Shown: piece after piece, positions 16,492-25,160 of the stretch
How the letters are laid out: each line of letters starts with the position of its first letter
Numbering within the stretch: the first letter of the stretch is position 1
Origin: Alphaproteobacteria bacterium
Lineage (GTDB): Bacteria; Pseudomonadota; Alphaproteobacteria; RF32; CAG-239
DNA: 33,568 bases
Direction of reading: 5' to 3'
Assembly (NCBI GenBank): GCA_017621635.1
Contig: JAGASU010000030.1
Location: 1-33,568 of the forward strand
The notes under the pieces: model-generated
The model's input: the letters and a program-made list of their open reading frames with translations, nothing else
Databases searched by the model: none
What the model was told of the DNA's origin: nothing
Made by a program: the position numbers and the translations under genes

Positions 16492-17379
16492 TTACTGTTT
16501 ATTTTTTTCCAACAATTCCAAAATTGCATTTAGTTCTGCGGGATTTTTGTACTCAATAGTTACTTTTCCCTGATCGTTTTCTTTAGCGTTAATTTTTACT
16601 TTTAAGCCGATATTTTTCGTTAAATCTTTTTCAAGTTCTTTTAAATTCGGATCTTTTTTAACAGCTCTGCTTATTTGCTCCATTTTATGATTTTTCAGAT
16701 TATTTACCAAATCTTCGGTTTGACGAACAGTTAAACCTTTTAAAACAATTTTATCAGCAATTTCTTTGGCATTGTCCAAACCGATTAATGCTCTGGCATG
16801 ACCAGCTGTTAAAGAATTATTTTTTATCATTTCCTGCACATCTGCCGGCAAGCTTAACAAACGCAATGTATTTGTAATATAACTACGAGATTTACCGACA
16901 ATTTGCGATAGCGCTTCGTGCGTATGAGAAAACTCAGTAATTAAACGATTAAATCCTTCGGCTTCTTCTATGGCAGAGAGATTTTCACGCAACAAATTTT
17001 CCACCAACGCAACTTCTAGAACTTCTTGATTATCCAAATCTTTTTCTATCACCGGAACTTCATTCAAACCGGCCATTTTTGCGGCACGCCAACGACGTTC
17101 TCCGGCAATAATTTCATATTTTTCACCTTGTTTGCGAACTAAAAGAGGTTGCAAAACGCCTTTTTCTTTTACTGATGTTACCAAGGCTTCAAGAGCTTCC
17201 TGATTAAACTCCGTTCTCGGCTGATACGAACTCGGGGCCAGCTTATCTATTGGCAGGGTTTTAATTCCGGTATCGGTTATTTCTACGGTATTAATATTAT
17301 CAAGACTGAAATTTAAGTCATCTTCACCTAATAAAGCTTCTAATCCGCGGCCTAAACCATGTTTTTTATTTGTTGACAT
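16492..17379 (-). CDS. parB: Chromosome-partitioning protein ParB
   Basis: ParB binds parS and spreads as a CTP-dependent clamp to organise and segregate the origin region. The 295 residues show the chromosomal ParB start G-L-G-R-G-L-E-A-L-L at 8-17, the CTP-binding G-E-R-R-W-R-A at 93-99, a helix-turn-helix region at about 145-190 (T-H-E-A-L-S-Q-I-V-G-K-S-R-S) and a C-terminal dimerisation segment. ATG 17379 has AAGGAGATATAG upstream, inside the 3' end of parA. The gap to parA is 2 bp. Its targets are the three parS sites at 18728, 19153 and 21217. Confidence 0.96.
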   Translation of the reverse strand: MSTNKKHGLGRGLEALLGEDDLNFSLDNINTVEITDTGIKTLPIDKLAPSSYQPRTEFNQEALEALVTSVKEKGVLQPLLVRKQGEKYEIIAGERRWRAAKMAGLNEVPVIEKDLDNQEVLEVALVENLLRENLSAIEEAEGFNRLITEFSHTHEALSQIVGKSRSYITNTLRLLSLPADVQEMIKNNSLTAGHARALIGLDNAKEIADKIVLKGLTVRQTEDLVNNLKNHKMEQISRAVKKDPNLKELEKDLTKNIGLKVKINAKENDQGKVTIEYKNPAELNAILELLEKNKQ

Positions 17380-17381
17380 AA

Positions 17382-18152
17382 CTATATCTCCTTTTCTCTT
17401 TTTAATACTTCTTTGGCTAAATTCAAATAAGCTTTAGCGCCGGTGCTTTTGAAATCATAAATCAAAACCGGTTGCCCATGCGAAGGAGCTTCAGATATTC
17501 TGACACTCCGAGGAATAACGGTTTTATAAACTTTCGCGCCGAAATATTTGCGTACGTCACTTTCAACCGCCTGACTTAAGTTATTTCTTTTATCAAACAT
17601 TGTCAGCACAATTCCCTGCAAATCCAACTTGGAATTAAAATTCTTTTTAATGATATTAATATTTTTAATTAAATCGGTTAAACCTTCCAAGGCTAAAAAT
17701 TCGCTTTGCAATGGGACTATTACCGAATCTGATGAAACGAGTGCATTTATGGTTATCAAATTCAGTGACGGCGGACAATCTATCAAAATATAATCATATT
17801 TTGCGCTCAGACTGTTTAGAGCAGATTTTAAAACATATTCACGCTTGCTCACATCGATAAGCTCGATTTCCGCTGCAGCTAGAGCTGGAGCAGAAGGCAA
17901 AATATCAAATTTCTTTATTTCCGTTTTGACAATAGCGTCTTCCGCTTTGCAATTATTTATCATTAAATCGTATGTTGAAAATAAGCATTTATTTTTATTA
18001 ATTCCCAACGATGTTGTGGCATTTCCCTGCGGATCCATATCTAAAATAAGCACGCGTTTGCCGATTGCGGCCATAGCTGTTGCAATATTAACAGCGGTTG
18101 TTGTTTTACCTACTCCACCTTTACGGTTTGCAATAGATATAACTTTTACCAT
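17382..18152 (-). CDS. parA: Chromosome-partitioning ATPase ParA
   Basis: This 256-residue Walker-type ATPase makes the DNA-bound gradient that pulls ParB-parS complexes apart. Visible elements are the deviant Walker A K-G-G-V-G-K-T-T at 11-18, D-M-D-P-Q-G-N about 30 residues later, and D-C-P-P-S-L near the middle. There is no N-terminal DNA-binding extension, so this is the short chromosomal type (Soj-like), not a plasmid ParA. The ribosome-binding site AAGGAG lies inside the end of rsmG, and the two genes overlap by 7 bp. It forms an operon with rsmG and parB. Confidence 0.96.
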   Translation of the reverse strand: MVKVISIANRKGGVGKTTTAVNIATAMAAIGKRVLILDMDPQGNATTSLGINKNKCLFSTYDLMINNCKAEDAIVKTEIKKFDILPSAPALAAAEIELIDVSKREYVLKSALNSLSAKYDYILIDCPPSLNLITINALVSSDSVIVPLQSEFLALEGLTDLIKNINIIKKNFNSKLDLQGIVLTMFDKRNNLSQAVESDVRKYFGAKVYKTVIPRSVRISEAPSHGQPVLIYDFKSTGAKAYLNLAKEVLKREKEI

Positions 18153-18769
18153 TTTTTTCTCCTTATTTTGCTAATATTTAATATATGTCCTGAGATATCT
18201 GTTATGCTTTGTATAACTTCATATTCAAACTGCCATTGTTTTTTTGCTTGTTTTATTTCTTCTTGATAATTTTCTCCTTTTGGGAAAATCAGCCTTGTTT
18301 TTTCACTACAAAACGGATTTGAATATTCTAACAGCTTGGGCAAGGACGCCAACGCTCTTGATGAAATAATATCAACTTGTGATATTTTTAAGTTTTCGAT
18401 ACGTTCATGCCATATAGTGACATTTTTCAAATTGAGTTCCGTTTTTACGGCATTTAAAAAGGTTACCTTTTTACCGATACTTTCTACCAGATTAATTTTT
18501 AATTCAGGAAATAATTGTTCGGCAATGATTGCAATAACAATTGCAGGAAAGCCTGCGCCAGAACCAAAATCATATAAAACTTTATCGGTTGCTTTGATAA
18601 ATTGCATTAACTGAACAGAATCTATAATATGCCTGTTCCATAAAGTTTCTACCGATGACTTACTGACTAAATTAAACTTAATATTCCACTCTTTAACCAT
18701 GGATTCATAAGCTTTTAACTTGGCAATTGTTTCACGTGAAACATTATATGTATCTAAAATATCACTCAT
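18146..18769 (-). CDS. rsmG: 16S rRNA m7G527 methyltransferase RsmG (GidB)
   Basis: RsmG uses S-adenosylmethionine to methylate G527 of 16S rRNA. The 207-residue product has N-L-V-S-K-S-S at about 33-39, L-W-N-R-H-I-I-D-S and the SAM-binding D-F-G-S-G-A-G-F-P at 67-75, then L-V-E-S. The C-terminal end overlaps parA. The codons for residues 10-14 (V-S-R-E-T) carry a perfect parS site. The gene lies between mnmG and parA, the classic gidA-gidB-parA-parB order. Confidence 0.96.
   Translation of the reverse strand: MSDILDTYNVSRETIAKLKAYESMVKEWNIKFNLVSKSSVETLWNRHIIDSVQLMQFIKATDKVLYDFGSGAGFPAIVIAIIAEQLFPELKINLVESIGKKVTFLNAVKTELNLKNVTIWHERIENLKISQVDIISSRALASLPKLLEYSNPFCSEKTRLIFPKGENYQEEIKQAKKQWQFEYEVIQSITDISGHILNISKIRRKKW
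18728..18743. promoter_or_regulatory. parS: parS site 1, inside rsmG
   Basis: This is the perfect 16-bp palindrome TGTTTCACGTGAAACA, identical to the chromosomal parS consensus bound by ParB. It encodes V10-T14 (V-S-R-E-T) of RsmG. Confidence 0.95.
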
Positions 18770-18855
18770 ACTTTGATAATATTTTATCCAAAATTATTTG
18801 GTATTAAAAAAATAAGTTATAAACATTAAAAGAATTTTATTTATTCATTCCAAAT

Positions 18856-20700
18856 TTATTTTTTCATATATCCTAATATAGCTATTATTGCGGCAGGGGT
18901 TATACCGGATATTCTTAAAGCTTCGCCCAGCGTTGACGGGCGTACTTTTTCCAGTTTAGCAACAACTTCACGGGACAGACCGCCTATTTTTGCATAATCA
19001 ATATCCTTAGGTATATTTATAGATTCGTCTTTTTTAAACAGTTCTATATCTGCTGTCTGCCGTTTCATATAGCCGGCATATTTTGATTCGATACATATTT
19101 GTTCATATACATCATTTCTAAGCGAACTAAATTCAGGTGCAATTTCATTTATTGTTTCACGTGAAACATTGTTACACCCCATCAATGTAAAGAGTGTTTT
19201 TTTCTCACCTTCTTTTTTTATCGGAAGATTATATTTATCTATATCAGATGCTTTAATATTGGTTGATTTTGCAAACTCTCTTGCGTTATTCAAGCTCTCT
19301 TTTTTAGCTTTAAATACAGCGTATCTTTCATTTGATACGCAACCGATTTCATAACCCTTTTCGGTTAACCTTAAATCTGCATTATCAGCTCTTAAGTGCA
19401 ATCTGTATTCAGAGCGCGATGTGAACATACGATAAGGCTCATCAACGCCCTTGGTGATTAAATCATCAACCATCACACCAATATAACCTTCGCTTCTGTC
19501 TATTACAAATTCTTTTTCTTTACCTTTTGCATATAAAGCGGCGTTAACACCGGCTAACAATCCTTGCGCGGCGGCTTCTTCATAACCAGTTGTTCCGTTA
19601 ATCTGACCAGCCAAATATAATCCGTGAGCTTTTTTAACAGCCAAGCAATGGTTTAATTCTAACGGATCCACGTAATCATATTCAATTGCGTAGGCGTAAC
19701 GCAAAATTTCAACATTTTCGAGTCCTTTCATTGTATGAATAAACTCATCTTGCACATCAGCCGGAAGAGATGTCGATATTCCATTAGGATAAACAACATT
19801 TGTATCATATCCTTCCGGTTCTAAGAAAATCTGATGACTGGTTCTATCTGCAAATTTAACCAATTTATCTTCAATGCTAGGACAGTAACGCGGTCCGATT
19901 CCGGTTATCAAGCCAGAAAACAGCGCGCATTTTGAAAAATTATCCCGAATAATTTTATGCGTTTTTTCGTTTGTATGCGTGATATAACACTTGATTTGAG
20001 GTTGCGTTATTTTATCGGTTAAAAACGAAAAAGGCTCAGGATTATCATCTCCGCTTTGCTCATCCAAAACACCCCAATTAATCGTATTACCATTTAATCG
20101 CGCCGGTGTTCCTGTTTTCAGACGCCCTACTTTAAGATTTAGCTCTTTTAAATACGGTGTAATACCACTGCAACTTATTTCATTAACACGTCCGCCTATT
20201 GTTGTTTGATGTCCTGTAAACATAATACCATTTAAAAAGGTACCGGTAGTTAAAACCACAGCTTTTGCTAAATATTCTATTCCGTCTGATGTTTTAACTC
20301 CTTTAACCGTATTATCTTTTATGATTAAGCCCTCAACGGCATTTTCTATTAAGGTTAAATTATTTTGACTACGAAGCGCTTCTTGCATAAATTTTTTATA
20401 AAGTTTTCTATCCGCTTGCGCTCTCGGGCCTTGCACAGCAGGTCCTTTTGAAGAATTAAGCATTCTGAATTGAATACCAGCCTTATCAATAACTTTTGCC
20501 ATTAAACCATCAAGCGCATCAATTTCGCGCACAAGATGACCTTTCCCCAATCCACCGATAGCAGGATTACAAGACATTTCACCTAAGGTATCTATTTTAT
20601 GAGAAATCAAAGCTGTTTTAGCACCTGTTCTTGCAGCAGCAGCTGCTGCCTCGCAGCCGGCATGACCGCCACCAACAACAATTACATCAAAAGTATTCAT
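18856..20700 (-). CDS. mnmG: tRNA uridine-5-carboxymethylaminomethyl modification enzyme MnmG (GidA)
   Basis: MnmG is an FAD enzyme that, with MnmE, modifies the wobble uridine (U34) of several tRNAs. The 614-residue product has the FAD-binding [10 protein letters not shown] at 10-19, [17 protein letters not shown] and [10 protein letters not shown] segments of the family, and a helical C-terminal MnmE-binding domain ending in G-Y-M-K-K. An ATG 12 bp further upstream (20712) has no ribosome-binding site; AAGGA precedes the ATG at 20700, so I use that. Residues 512-516 (V-S-R-E-T) encode a parS site. mnmE lies 1.5 kb upstream, separated by an unknown gene on the other strand. Confidence 0.95.
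   Translation of the reverse strand: MNTFDVIVVGGGHAGCEAAAAAARTGAKTALISHKIDTLGEMSCNPAIGGLGKGHLVREIDALDGLMAKVIDKAGIQFRMLNSSKGPAVQGPRAQADRKLYKKFMQEALRSQNNLTLIENAVEGLIIKDNTVKGVKTSDGIEYLAKAVVLTTGTFLNGIMFTGHQTTIGGRVNEISCSGITPYLKELNLKVGRLKTGTPARLNGNTINWGVLDEQSGDDNPEPFSFLTDKITQPQIKCYITHTNEKTHKIIRDNFSKCALFSGLITGIGPRYCPSIEDKLVKFADRTSHQIFLEPEGYDTNVVYPNGISTSLPADVQDEFIHTMKGLENVEILRYAYAIEYDYVDPLELNHCLAVKKAHGLYLAGQINGTTGYEEAAAQGLLAGVNAALYAKGKEKEFVIDRSEGYIGVMVDDLITKGVDEPYRMFTSRSEYRLHLRADNADLRLTEKGYEIGCVSNERYAVFKAKKESLNNAREFAKSTNIKASDIDKYNLPIKKEGEKKTLFTLMGCNNVSRETINEIAPEFSSLRNDVYEQICIESKYAGYMKRQTADIELFKKDESINIPKDIDYAKIGGLSREVVAKLEKVRPSTLGEALRISGITPAAIIAILGYMKK
19153..19168. promoter_or_regulatory. parS: parS site 2, inside mnmG
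   Basis: This is a second perfect TGTTTCACGTGAAACA, encoding V512-T516 of MnmG in the same codon phase as parS 1. It is 425 bp from parS 1. Confidence 0.95.
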
Positions 20701-20857
20701 TTTATCCTTCATTCAATTTTGTTTTTTTGTGATATTACTTAATTTCTGTTATTTTTCAAGATTTATATGCATTATTTGGCAAATAAAGAAAATAGTTGAC
20801 TTATAAAACTTTTTGTTTATTTTATTATTTAATACAACTTAAATAACGGGGTATATA

Positions 20858-22198
20858 ATGGAAAAAGAAGACGAAATACTGAATTTGAGGAAATATATTC
20901 TAATTACAAATATTTTAGAAAAACATGACTGCAGAAAATTATTCAATAATTATGATGCCTTATTAATAAAAAAACGTTTTGATAATGCTTACGAATTATC
21001 TTCAACCGAAAATATACTAAGAATAGATGTTATTGACCTTAAAGGAAATGATATTAATAAAATCATTGATAATTTTTATAAGGCAGTCGAAGATAAATCT
21101 TGTTTTGCAAAAAGAAATATTTATGAAATAATTAAAATTTCAAATCTTCCGGCGTTGAAATTAAATAAATATCTTTCTAAGGAAACATATTTAACAATCG
21201 GGCAAAAACTTAAAGATGTTTCACGTGAAACAAGTTTTATCAGTTTTGATTTTTTAAATTTAAGAGCGCTTGATAATTTTATAGCAAAAACAGATCAGTG
21301 GGCGGTTAAAAAAGAATTTATCCAAATAAAAAATGATATTATCAAAAAACTTATTATTAATGAATATACTCCGGAAACAAAAGAAAAGGAAAGCAATTAT
21401 TTTTGTTGGATTGACAGAATTTTATCTGCTTTAGAAAATAAAGAAATCACAATTCCGGACTATATTGTTTTAAATAAAAAAATTTTATCACTTATCACAC
21501 ATAGCATTGATACTTATTGGAAAATTTTTTATTCCACAAATGTCTTGCTATTACAACAAGAATTCAGTGCTAATCAAATTTTAAGGGATTTCAAAAAATT
21601 TATTTTCAGAACAATTATAACAAGCTACAAAAAAATACGAATATCCCAAGATGATATTTTAACGCTTATGATACGCACATTGGCAAAAAATCAATACACC
21701 AAAGAAGATTTTTATTATTTATTCGACTGCATGCAGATTTTTTCAAGTATATCAGATACAAATAAATCTTTTTGTTTGGATTTATGTTTATACATTTTAT
21801 ATATTAACAACAAACAAAATTTTATGAATCACCGGTTTGTACGCTATCGTTTTATGGATTTTTTGAGTGTTTTAGTCAGAGATTTAGATAATCTGGAATT
21901 AAAACAAAAAGAATTGCATATTCTGATAAATATGTTTCACACCGATTTATTTTTCTTGTTAGAGAAAAAACACATTTTTGAAAGCATTATAAGAATTCTT
22001 AAAACCATCAATAACGGAGAAGAAAAATTGACGCATAATAACTTTTACAGGTATTGCGATATTTTAGATTATATGATTGCAAACAATAATGATATAAGCT
22101 GCCCGAATATCATTAATGAACTCTGCTTACAAAAGGAAGACAGACAAAAAATCTTAAAAAAATTCAAGCTTTCTTTAAACTTAAAGAAGGTTGTTTAA
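20858..22198 (+). CDS. Unrecognised 446-residue protein carrying a parS site
   Basis: I do not recognise this gene. It codes for a soluble-looking, Lys/Ile/Asn-rich protein with no signal peptide or membrane helix and mostly helical-looking sequence, such as repeated L-x-x-L-x-x-I segments. There is no P-loop, zinc cluster or other clear catalytic motif. Its bases are more AT-rich than those of mnmG or mnmE. It sits between mnmG and mnmE but on the opposite strand, pointing away from oriC-side genes. Its residues 121-125 (V-S-R-E-T) are a perfect parS. A weak GGGG lies 8 bp before ATG 20858, and a possible -35 TTGACT is at 20796. The long uninterrupted frame and flanking gene boundaries support it as real. 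Confidence 0.8.
   Translation: MEKEDEILNLRKYILITNILEKHDCRKLFNNYDALLIKKRFDNAYELSSTENILRIDVIDLKGNDINKIIDNFYKAVEDKSCFAKRNIYEIIKISNLPALKLNKYLSKETYLTIGQKLKDVSRETSFISFDFLNLRALDNFIAKTDQWAVKKEFIQIKNDIIKKLIINEYTPETKEKESNYFCWIDRILSALENKEITIPDYIVLNKKILSLITHSIDTYWKIFYSTNVLLLQQEFSANQILRDFKKFIFRTIITSYKKIRISQDDILTLMIRTLAKNQYTKEDFYYLFDCMQIFSSISDTNKSFCLDLCLYILYINNKQNFMNHRFVRYRFMDFLSVLVRDLDNLELKQKELHILINMFHTDLFFLLEKKHIFESIIRILKTINNGEEKLTHNNFYRYCDILDYMIANNNDISCPNIINELCLQKEDRQKILKKFKLSLNLKKVV
21217..21232. promoter_or_regulatory. parS: parS site 3, inside the unknown gene
   Basis: This is a third perfect TGTTTCACGTGAAACA, encoding V121-T125 of the 446-residue protein. It is the nearest of the three to the proposed origin, about 5.3 kb away. 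Confidence 0.95.
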
Positions 22199-22228
22199 TT
22201 TAAATACAATGTATTTAGATATATTTTT

Positions 22229-23566
22229 TTATTTTCCTATGCAAAAACTGCCAAAAATATTATCAAGAATTTCATCGACTTTTACCGTTCCCGTGATTTG
22301 ACCTATTGCCCGACAAGCTAAACGTATATCTTCGGCAGCTAAAACAATTTCTTTATCCAAAGAAAATTCTTCGAGATTTTCCAGACAAATTTCAAGCGCC
22401 TTGCGGTATCTTGTTCTGGTGATTAAAAGATTTGATGATGATGTAAAATTATCTTTTATAATTTCCGTTATCAAGTTAAGCAATTGAGGTAATCCGTCAC
22501 CAAATTTTGCAGATATCAGCAAATGTTTTTTTGTTTCTATAATCTTTTTTTCACTATCCGACAGCTTATCTGCTTTATTAGCAACATATATAATATTTTT
22601 TGAAGAAAGAGATATTAAACTTTTATCAAAATCTTTTTCTGTTGCGTCATAAAGAGCAATTACGGCGTCTGCGTCTTCTATTTTTTGCAGAGCGCGGGTT
22701 ATACCTTGTTTTTCTATTGCATTTTCAGTTTCTCTTATACCTGCCGTATCCGTTATGATGACGGGATAGCCATTTAAATCCAAATTTATATCAACCGTAT
22801 CTCTGGTGGTGCCGGCAATATCTGACACAATCATTGTTTCACTTTTTGTCAGCGCATTTATTAAGCTTGATTTTCCCGCATTGGCTGCTCCGGCTATAAC
22901 TACGCGAAAACCATTTTTCAAACGTTCATTAACATTATTGCCTGATAAATGTGAAATTATCTCCGACTTTACTTTAAATACAGTGTTTGTTATTTCTTTA
23001 TATAACGTTTCCGGAATATCTTCTTCAGGAAAATCTATAAAAGCTTCAATATAAGATAAAATTTTAACTAAATCCTCTCGCCAAGATGAATACAAATTTT
23101 TTAAATTTCCTTCCATCTGACGCAACGCATATTTTTGTTGCTCACTTGTTTCAGCGTCAATCAAATCAGCTAATCCCTCGGCTTCAGTTAAATCCATCTT
23201 TTGATTATAAAATGCCCGCTTAGAAAATTCCCCCGGTTCTGCCAAACGCAGATACGGCAAGGACGAAAGGGTTTTAAATACACTGTTTAAAACAGCTTTT
23301 GAACCGTGACATTGAATTTCTGCGACATCTTCGCCGGTGAAAGAGTGAGGCGCTTTGAAATATAAAACAAGAGCTTTATCAAGCAACTCCTGCGTATTGG
23401 CAGTTTTTATATCACAAAAATAAGCATAGCGCGGTTTTATATTATCTACCTTAATGTTAGTTATTTGTTGTAAGACATTAAGAGCTTCCCGACCTGAAAT
23501 CCGGATTACGGCAACACCTGATTTGCCATAGACTGTCGACAGGGCATAAATTGTTTGATTTGTCAT
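22229..23566 (-). CDS. mnmE: tRNA modification GTPase MnmE (TrmE)
   Basis: MnmE is the GTPase partner of MnmG in U34 modification. The 445 residues contain the N-terminal formyl-THF-binding domain with F-T-G-E-D-V-A-E-I-Q-C-H-G, then the G domain: G1 G-A-A-N-A-G-K-S-S at about 225, G2 as T-T-R-D, G3 D-T-A-G-I-R and G4 N-K-A-D. The C-terminus is the family's conserved C-I-G-K (C442-K445). An AGGAG-type site precedes ATG 23566. The stop lies 30 bp from the convergent stop of the unknown gene; a weak AT-only hairpin (AAATAC, GTATTT) is in the gap. Confidence 0.96.
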   Translation of the reverse strand: MTNQTIYALSTVYGKSGVAVIRISGREALNVLQQITNIKVDNIKPRYAYFCDIKTANTQELLDKALVLYFKAPHSFTGEDVAEIQCHGSKAVLNSVFKTLSSLPYLRLAEPGEFSKRAFYNQKMDLTEAEGLADLIDAETSEQQKYALRQMEGNLKNLYSSWREDLVKILSYIEAFIDFPEEDIPETLYKEITNTVFKVKSEIISHLSGNNVNERLKNGFRVVIAGAANAGKSSLINALTKSETMIVSDIAGTTRDTVDINLDLNGYPVIITDTAGIRETENAIEKQGITRALQKIEDADAVIALYDATEKDFDKSLISLSSKNIIYVANKADKLSDSEKKIIETKKHLLISAKFGDGLPQLLNLITEIIKDNFTSSSNLLITRTRYRKALEICLENLEEFSLDKEIVLAAEDIRLACRAIGQITGTVKVDEILDNIFGSFCIGK

Positions 23567-23710
23567 ATATTACTCCTTTGGTTATTTGTTTTATAATGCG
23601 AGAGTTTAGAGATTGCAAGTTTTAAAAACATGGTGATTTGAGCTTAGATTATTATTTTTTTAATTGTTTGCGGTTATTTTAAGGACATATTGATTTTAGA
23701 GAGATGATTT

Positions 23711-24379
23711 ATGATAAAACTTATTATATGGGACTTTGACGGCGTTATTGCCGATACGGAAAAATTATGGCTGCAAAACAGGCAAAAAACGATTAATGAC
23801 ATTTTACACCTTAATTGGGATTTTAACACCACCAACAAATATCTGGGTGGAATGAGCGACCAAACAAAAAAAGAAGTGTTAGCTTCTTTACAAATTGATA
23901 CAGATGAAGATTTTTGGAAAAAAACTATTGAGCTTGATCAAAAAACTATGGCTGAAGGATTTGCCTTAACGCCGCATATTGAAGATGTATTTAAGTTGAA
24001 AGAGTTTAAGCAATGTATTGCAACGGGCGGCACAACGGCAAAAACGGCACAAAAAATTAAAATTACCGGTATAGAAAAATATTTTAACTCTGCAAATACC
24101 TTTACGGCAGATCAGGTGCAGAGAGGGAAGCCGGCGCCGGATATATTTTTATTAGCGGCTGAAAAAATGGGATTTTTGCCGGAAGAATGTTTGGTTATTG
24201 AAGATTCCCTTGCCGGATTACAAGCGGGACTTAGCGCTGAAATGATGACGATTGCTTTTATCGGTTGTGAAATGAATAATAATCCGGCTTATATTCAAGC
24301 TATCAAAAATTTAGGCATCAAAAACATCTTTAGTGAAATGATTTCGGTTAAAAAATTTTTATTTACTTTAAATCAATGA
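23711..24379 (+). CDS. HAD-superfamily phosphatase, beta-phosphoglucomutase-like
   Basis: The 222-residue product has the HAD motifs in order: I D-F-D-G-V-I-A-D-T with catalytic D8 and D10, II as A-T-G-G-T, III with the lysine of G-K-P-A-P-D, and IV as V-I-E-D-S-L-A-G. A helical cap lies between motifs I and II, as in the beta-phosphoglucomutase/phosphoglycolate phosphatase subgroup. The substrate cannot be told. A GAGAG precedes ATG 23711. The gene is divergent from mnmE and probably independent of it. Confidence 0.85.
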   Translation: MIKLIIWDFDGVIADTEKLWLQNRQKTINDILHLNWDFNTTNKYLGGMSDQTKKEVLASLQIDTDEDFWKKTIELDQKTMAEGFALTPHIEDVFKLKEFKQCIATGGTTAKTAQKIKITGIEKYFNSANTFTADQVQRGKPAPDIFLLAAEKMGFLPEECLVIEDSLAGLQAGLSAEMMTIAFIGCEMNNNPAYIQAIKNLGIKNIFSEMISVKKFLFTLNQ

Positions 24380-24390
24380 TATGTTATATT
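24362..24390 (+). promoter_or_regulatory. Possible promoter of the downstream membrane-protein gene
   Basis: TTTACT (24362-24367) and TATATT (24385-24390) are 17 bp apart. A start near 24397 would leave a short leader before ATG 24426. It is a sequence match only, in AT-rich DNA that also codes for the end of the HAD gene. Confidence 0.3.
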
Positions 24391-24425
24391 TGAGTTCTAA
24401 AATTAATTATTAAATAAAAAAAATT

Positions 24426-25109
24426 ATGAAAAAAATTATTGTTGGTTATAGCATATCTCTTGCATTAGTGGTATGTTATCTGGTGTTTTTCGAGTTTAGT
24501 TTCAATGTATTTCTGCCGAGTTTAGCTTTTGTGTTAATTACCGGGCTGGATATAAAAGAATTTATTTCGAAAAATAAAAAATTAGGATTGATGTGGCTTA
24601 TTTTTAACTTTGGTTTGTTTGGTTTAATATCATCGCTTCTCAGTTTCACCTGTGCAGCAGGAAATACTCTTTATGTTATTGGTATTTTTGTTGCCGGTGT
24701 TGTTTGTTGTTTATTACAAACTTACATAGAAGAAATATTAAATTTGATACAAGGTGGTGTAAAAGTTGATGATGCATTTTTTCCTTGTGTACCTTTGACT
24801 GCATTACTTTTTATTTGTATTGGTATTTCGGATTTTATAAGAAGTCAAATCGCAAATGAAGAAGTTTTGACTAAGCAACTAGCAGAAGAAAAATTTGTTC
24901 CGCTTGAGTTTTATACTCAAGAGATACACAATGGGCGTACTATTTATTTCTATGAAGCCAAAGGAAAAACATGTTATATTAAGCCTAATGAAGTACCTCA
25001 AATAAGAAAAGCCGGTAAAAATTTTAAGGCAAAAATTGTTTTAGGGAACTATTATTCTGGTTATGGTGCTTATAAAGTCGAAAAAATCGAGTTTGAAAAA
25101 AAGAAGTAG
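24426..25109 (+). CDS. Unrecognised polytopic membrane protein
   Basis: The 227-residue product has about five hydrophobic segments (roughly 5-21, 25-42, 55-75, 80-100 and 118-137), then a soluble tail of about 85 residues rich in Lys, Glu and Tyr that looks like a small beta domain (I-Y-F-Y-E-A-K-G-K-T-C-Y-I). I recognise no family. No ribosome-binding site is visible before ATG 24426; the upstream bases are an A-run. A strong terminator follows 12 bp after the stop. The terminator and membrane composition suggest a real gene. Confidence 0.7.
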   Translation: MKKIIVGYSISLALVVCYLVFFEFSFNVFLPSLAFVLITGLDIKEFISKNKKLGLMWLIFNFGLFGLISSLLSFTCAAGNTLYVIGIFVAGVVCCLLQTYIEEILNLIQGGVKVDDAFFPCVPLTALLFICIGISDFIRSQIANEEVLTKQLAEEKFVPLEFYTQEIHNGRTIYFYEAKGKTCYIKPNEVPQIRKAGKNFKAKIVLGNYYSGYGAYKVEKIEFEKKK

Positions 25110-25120
25110 CATCTAAAATA

Positions 25121-25153
25121 AAAAAAGAGCAGCTTAATTGCTGCTCTTTTTTT
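25121..25153. terminator. Two-way terminator between membrane gene and rho
   Basis: AAAAAAGAGCAGC (25121-25133) pairs with GCTGCTCTTTTTT (from 25140) around a 6-nt loop, with T-runs both ways. It serves the membrane-protein gene (+) and rho (-), which converge here. Confidence 0.92.
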
Positions 25154-25160
25154 AAGAAAA

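Noticed and set aside
17845-18174. A 109-codon plus-strand frame opposite parA and rsmG
   Set aside because: It is a shadow of parA codons, with no ribosome-binding site.
22199-22228. A possible terminator between the unknown gene and mnmE
   Set aside because: The hairpin is only 6 AT pairs (AAATAC, GTATTT); too weak to list as a feature, though a T-run follows.
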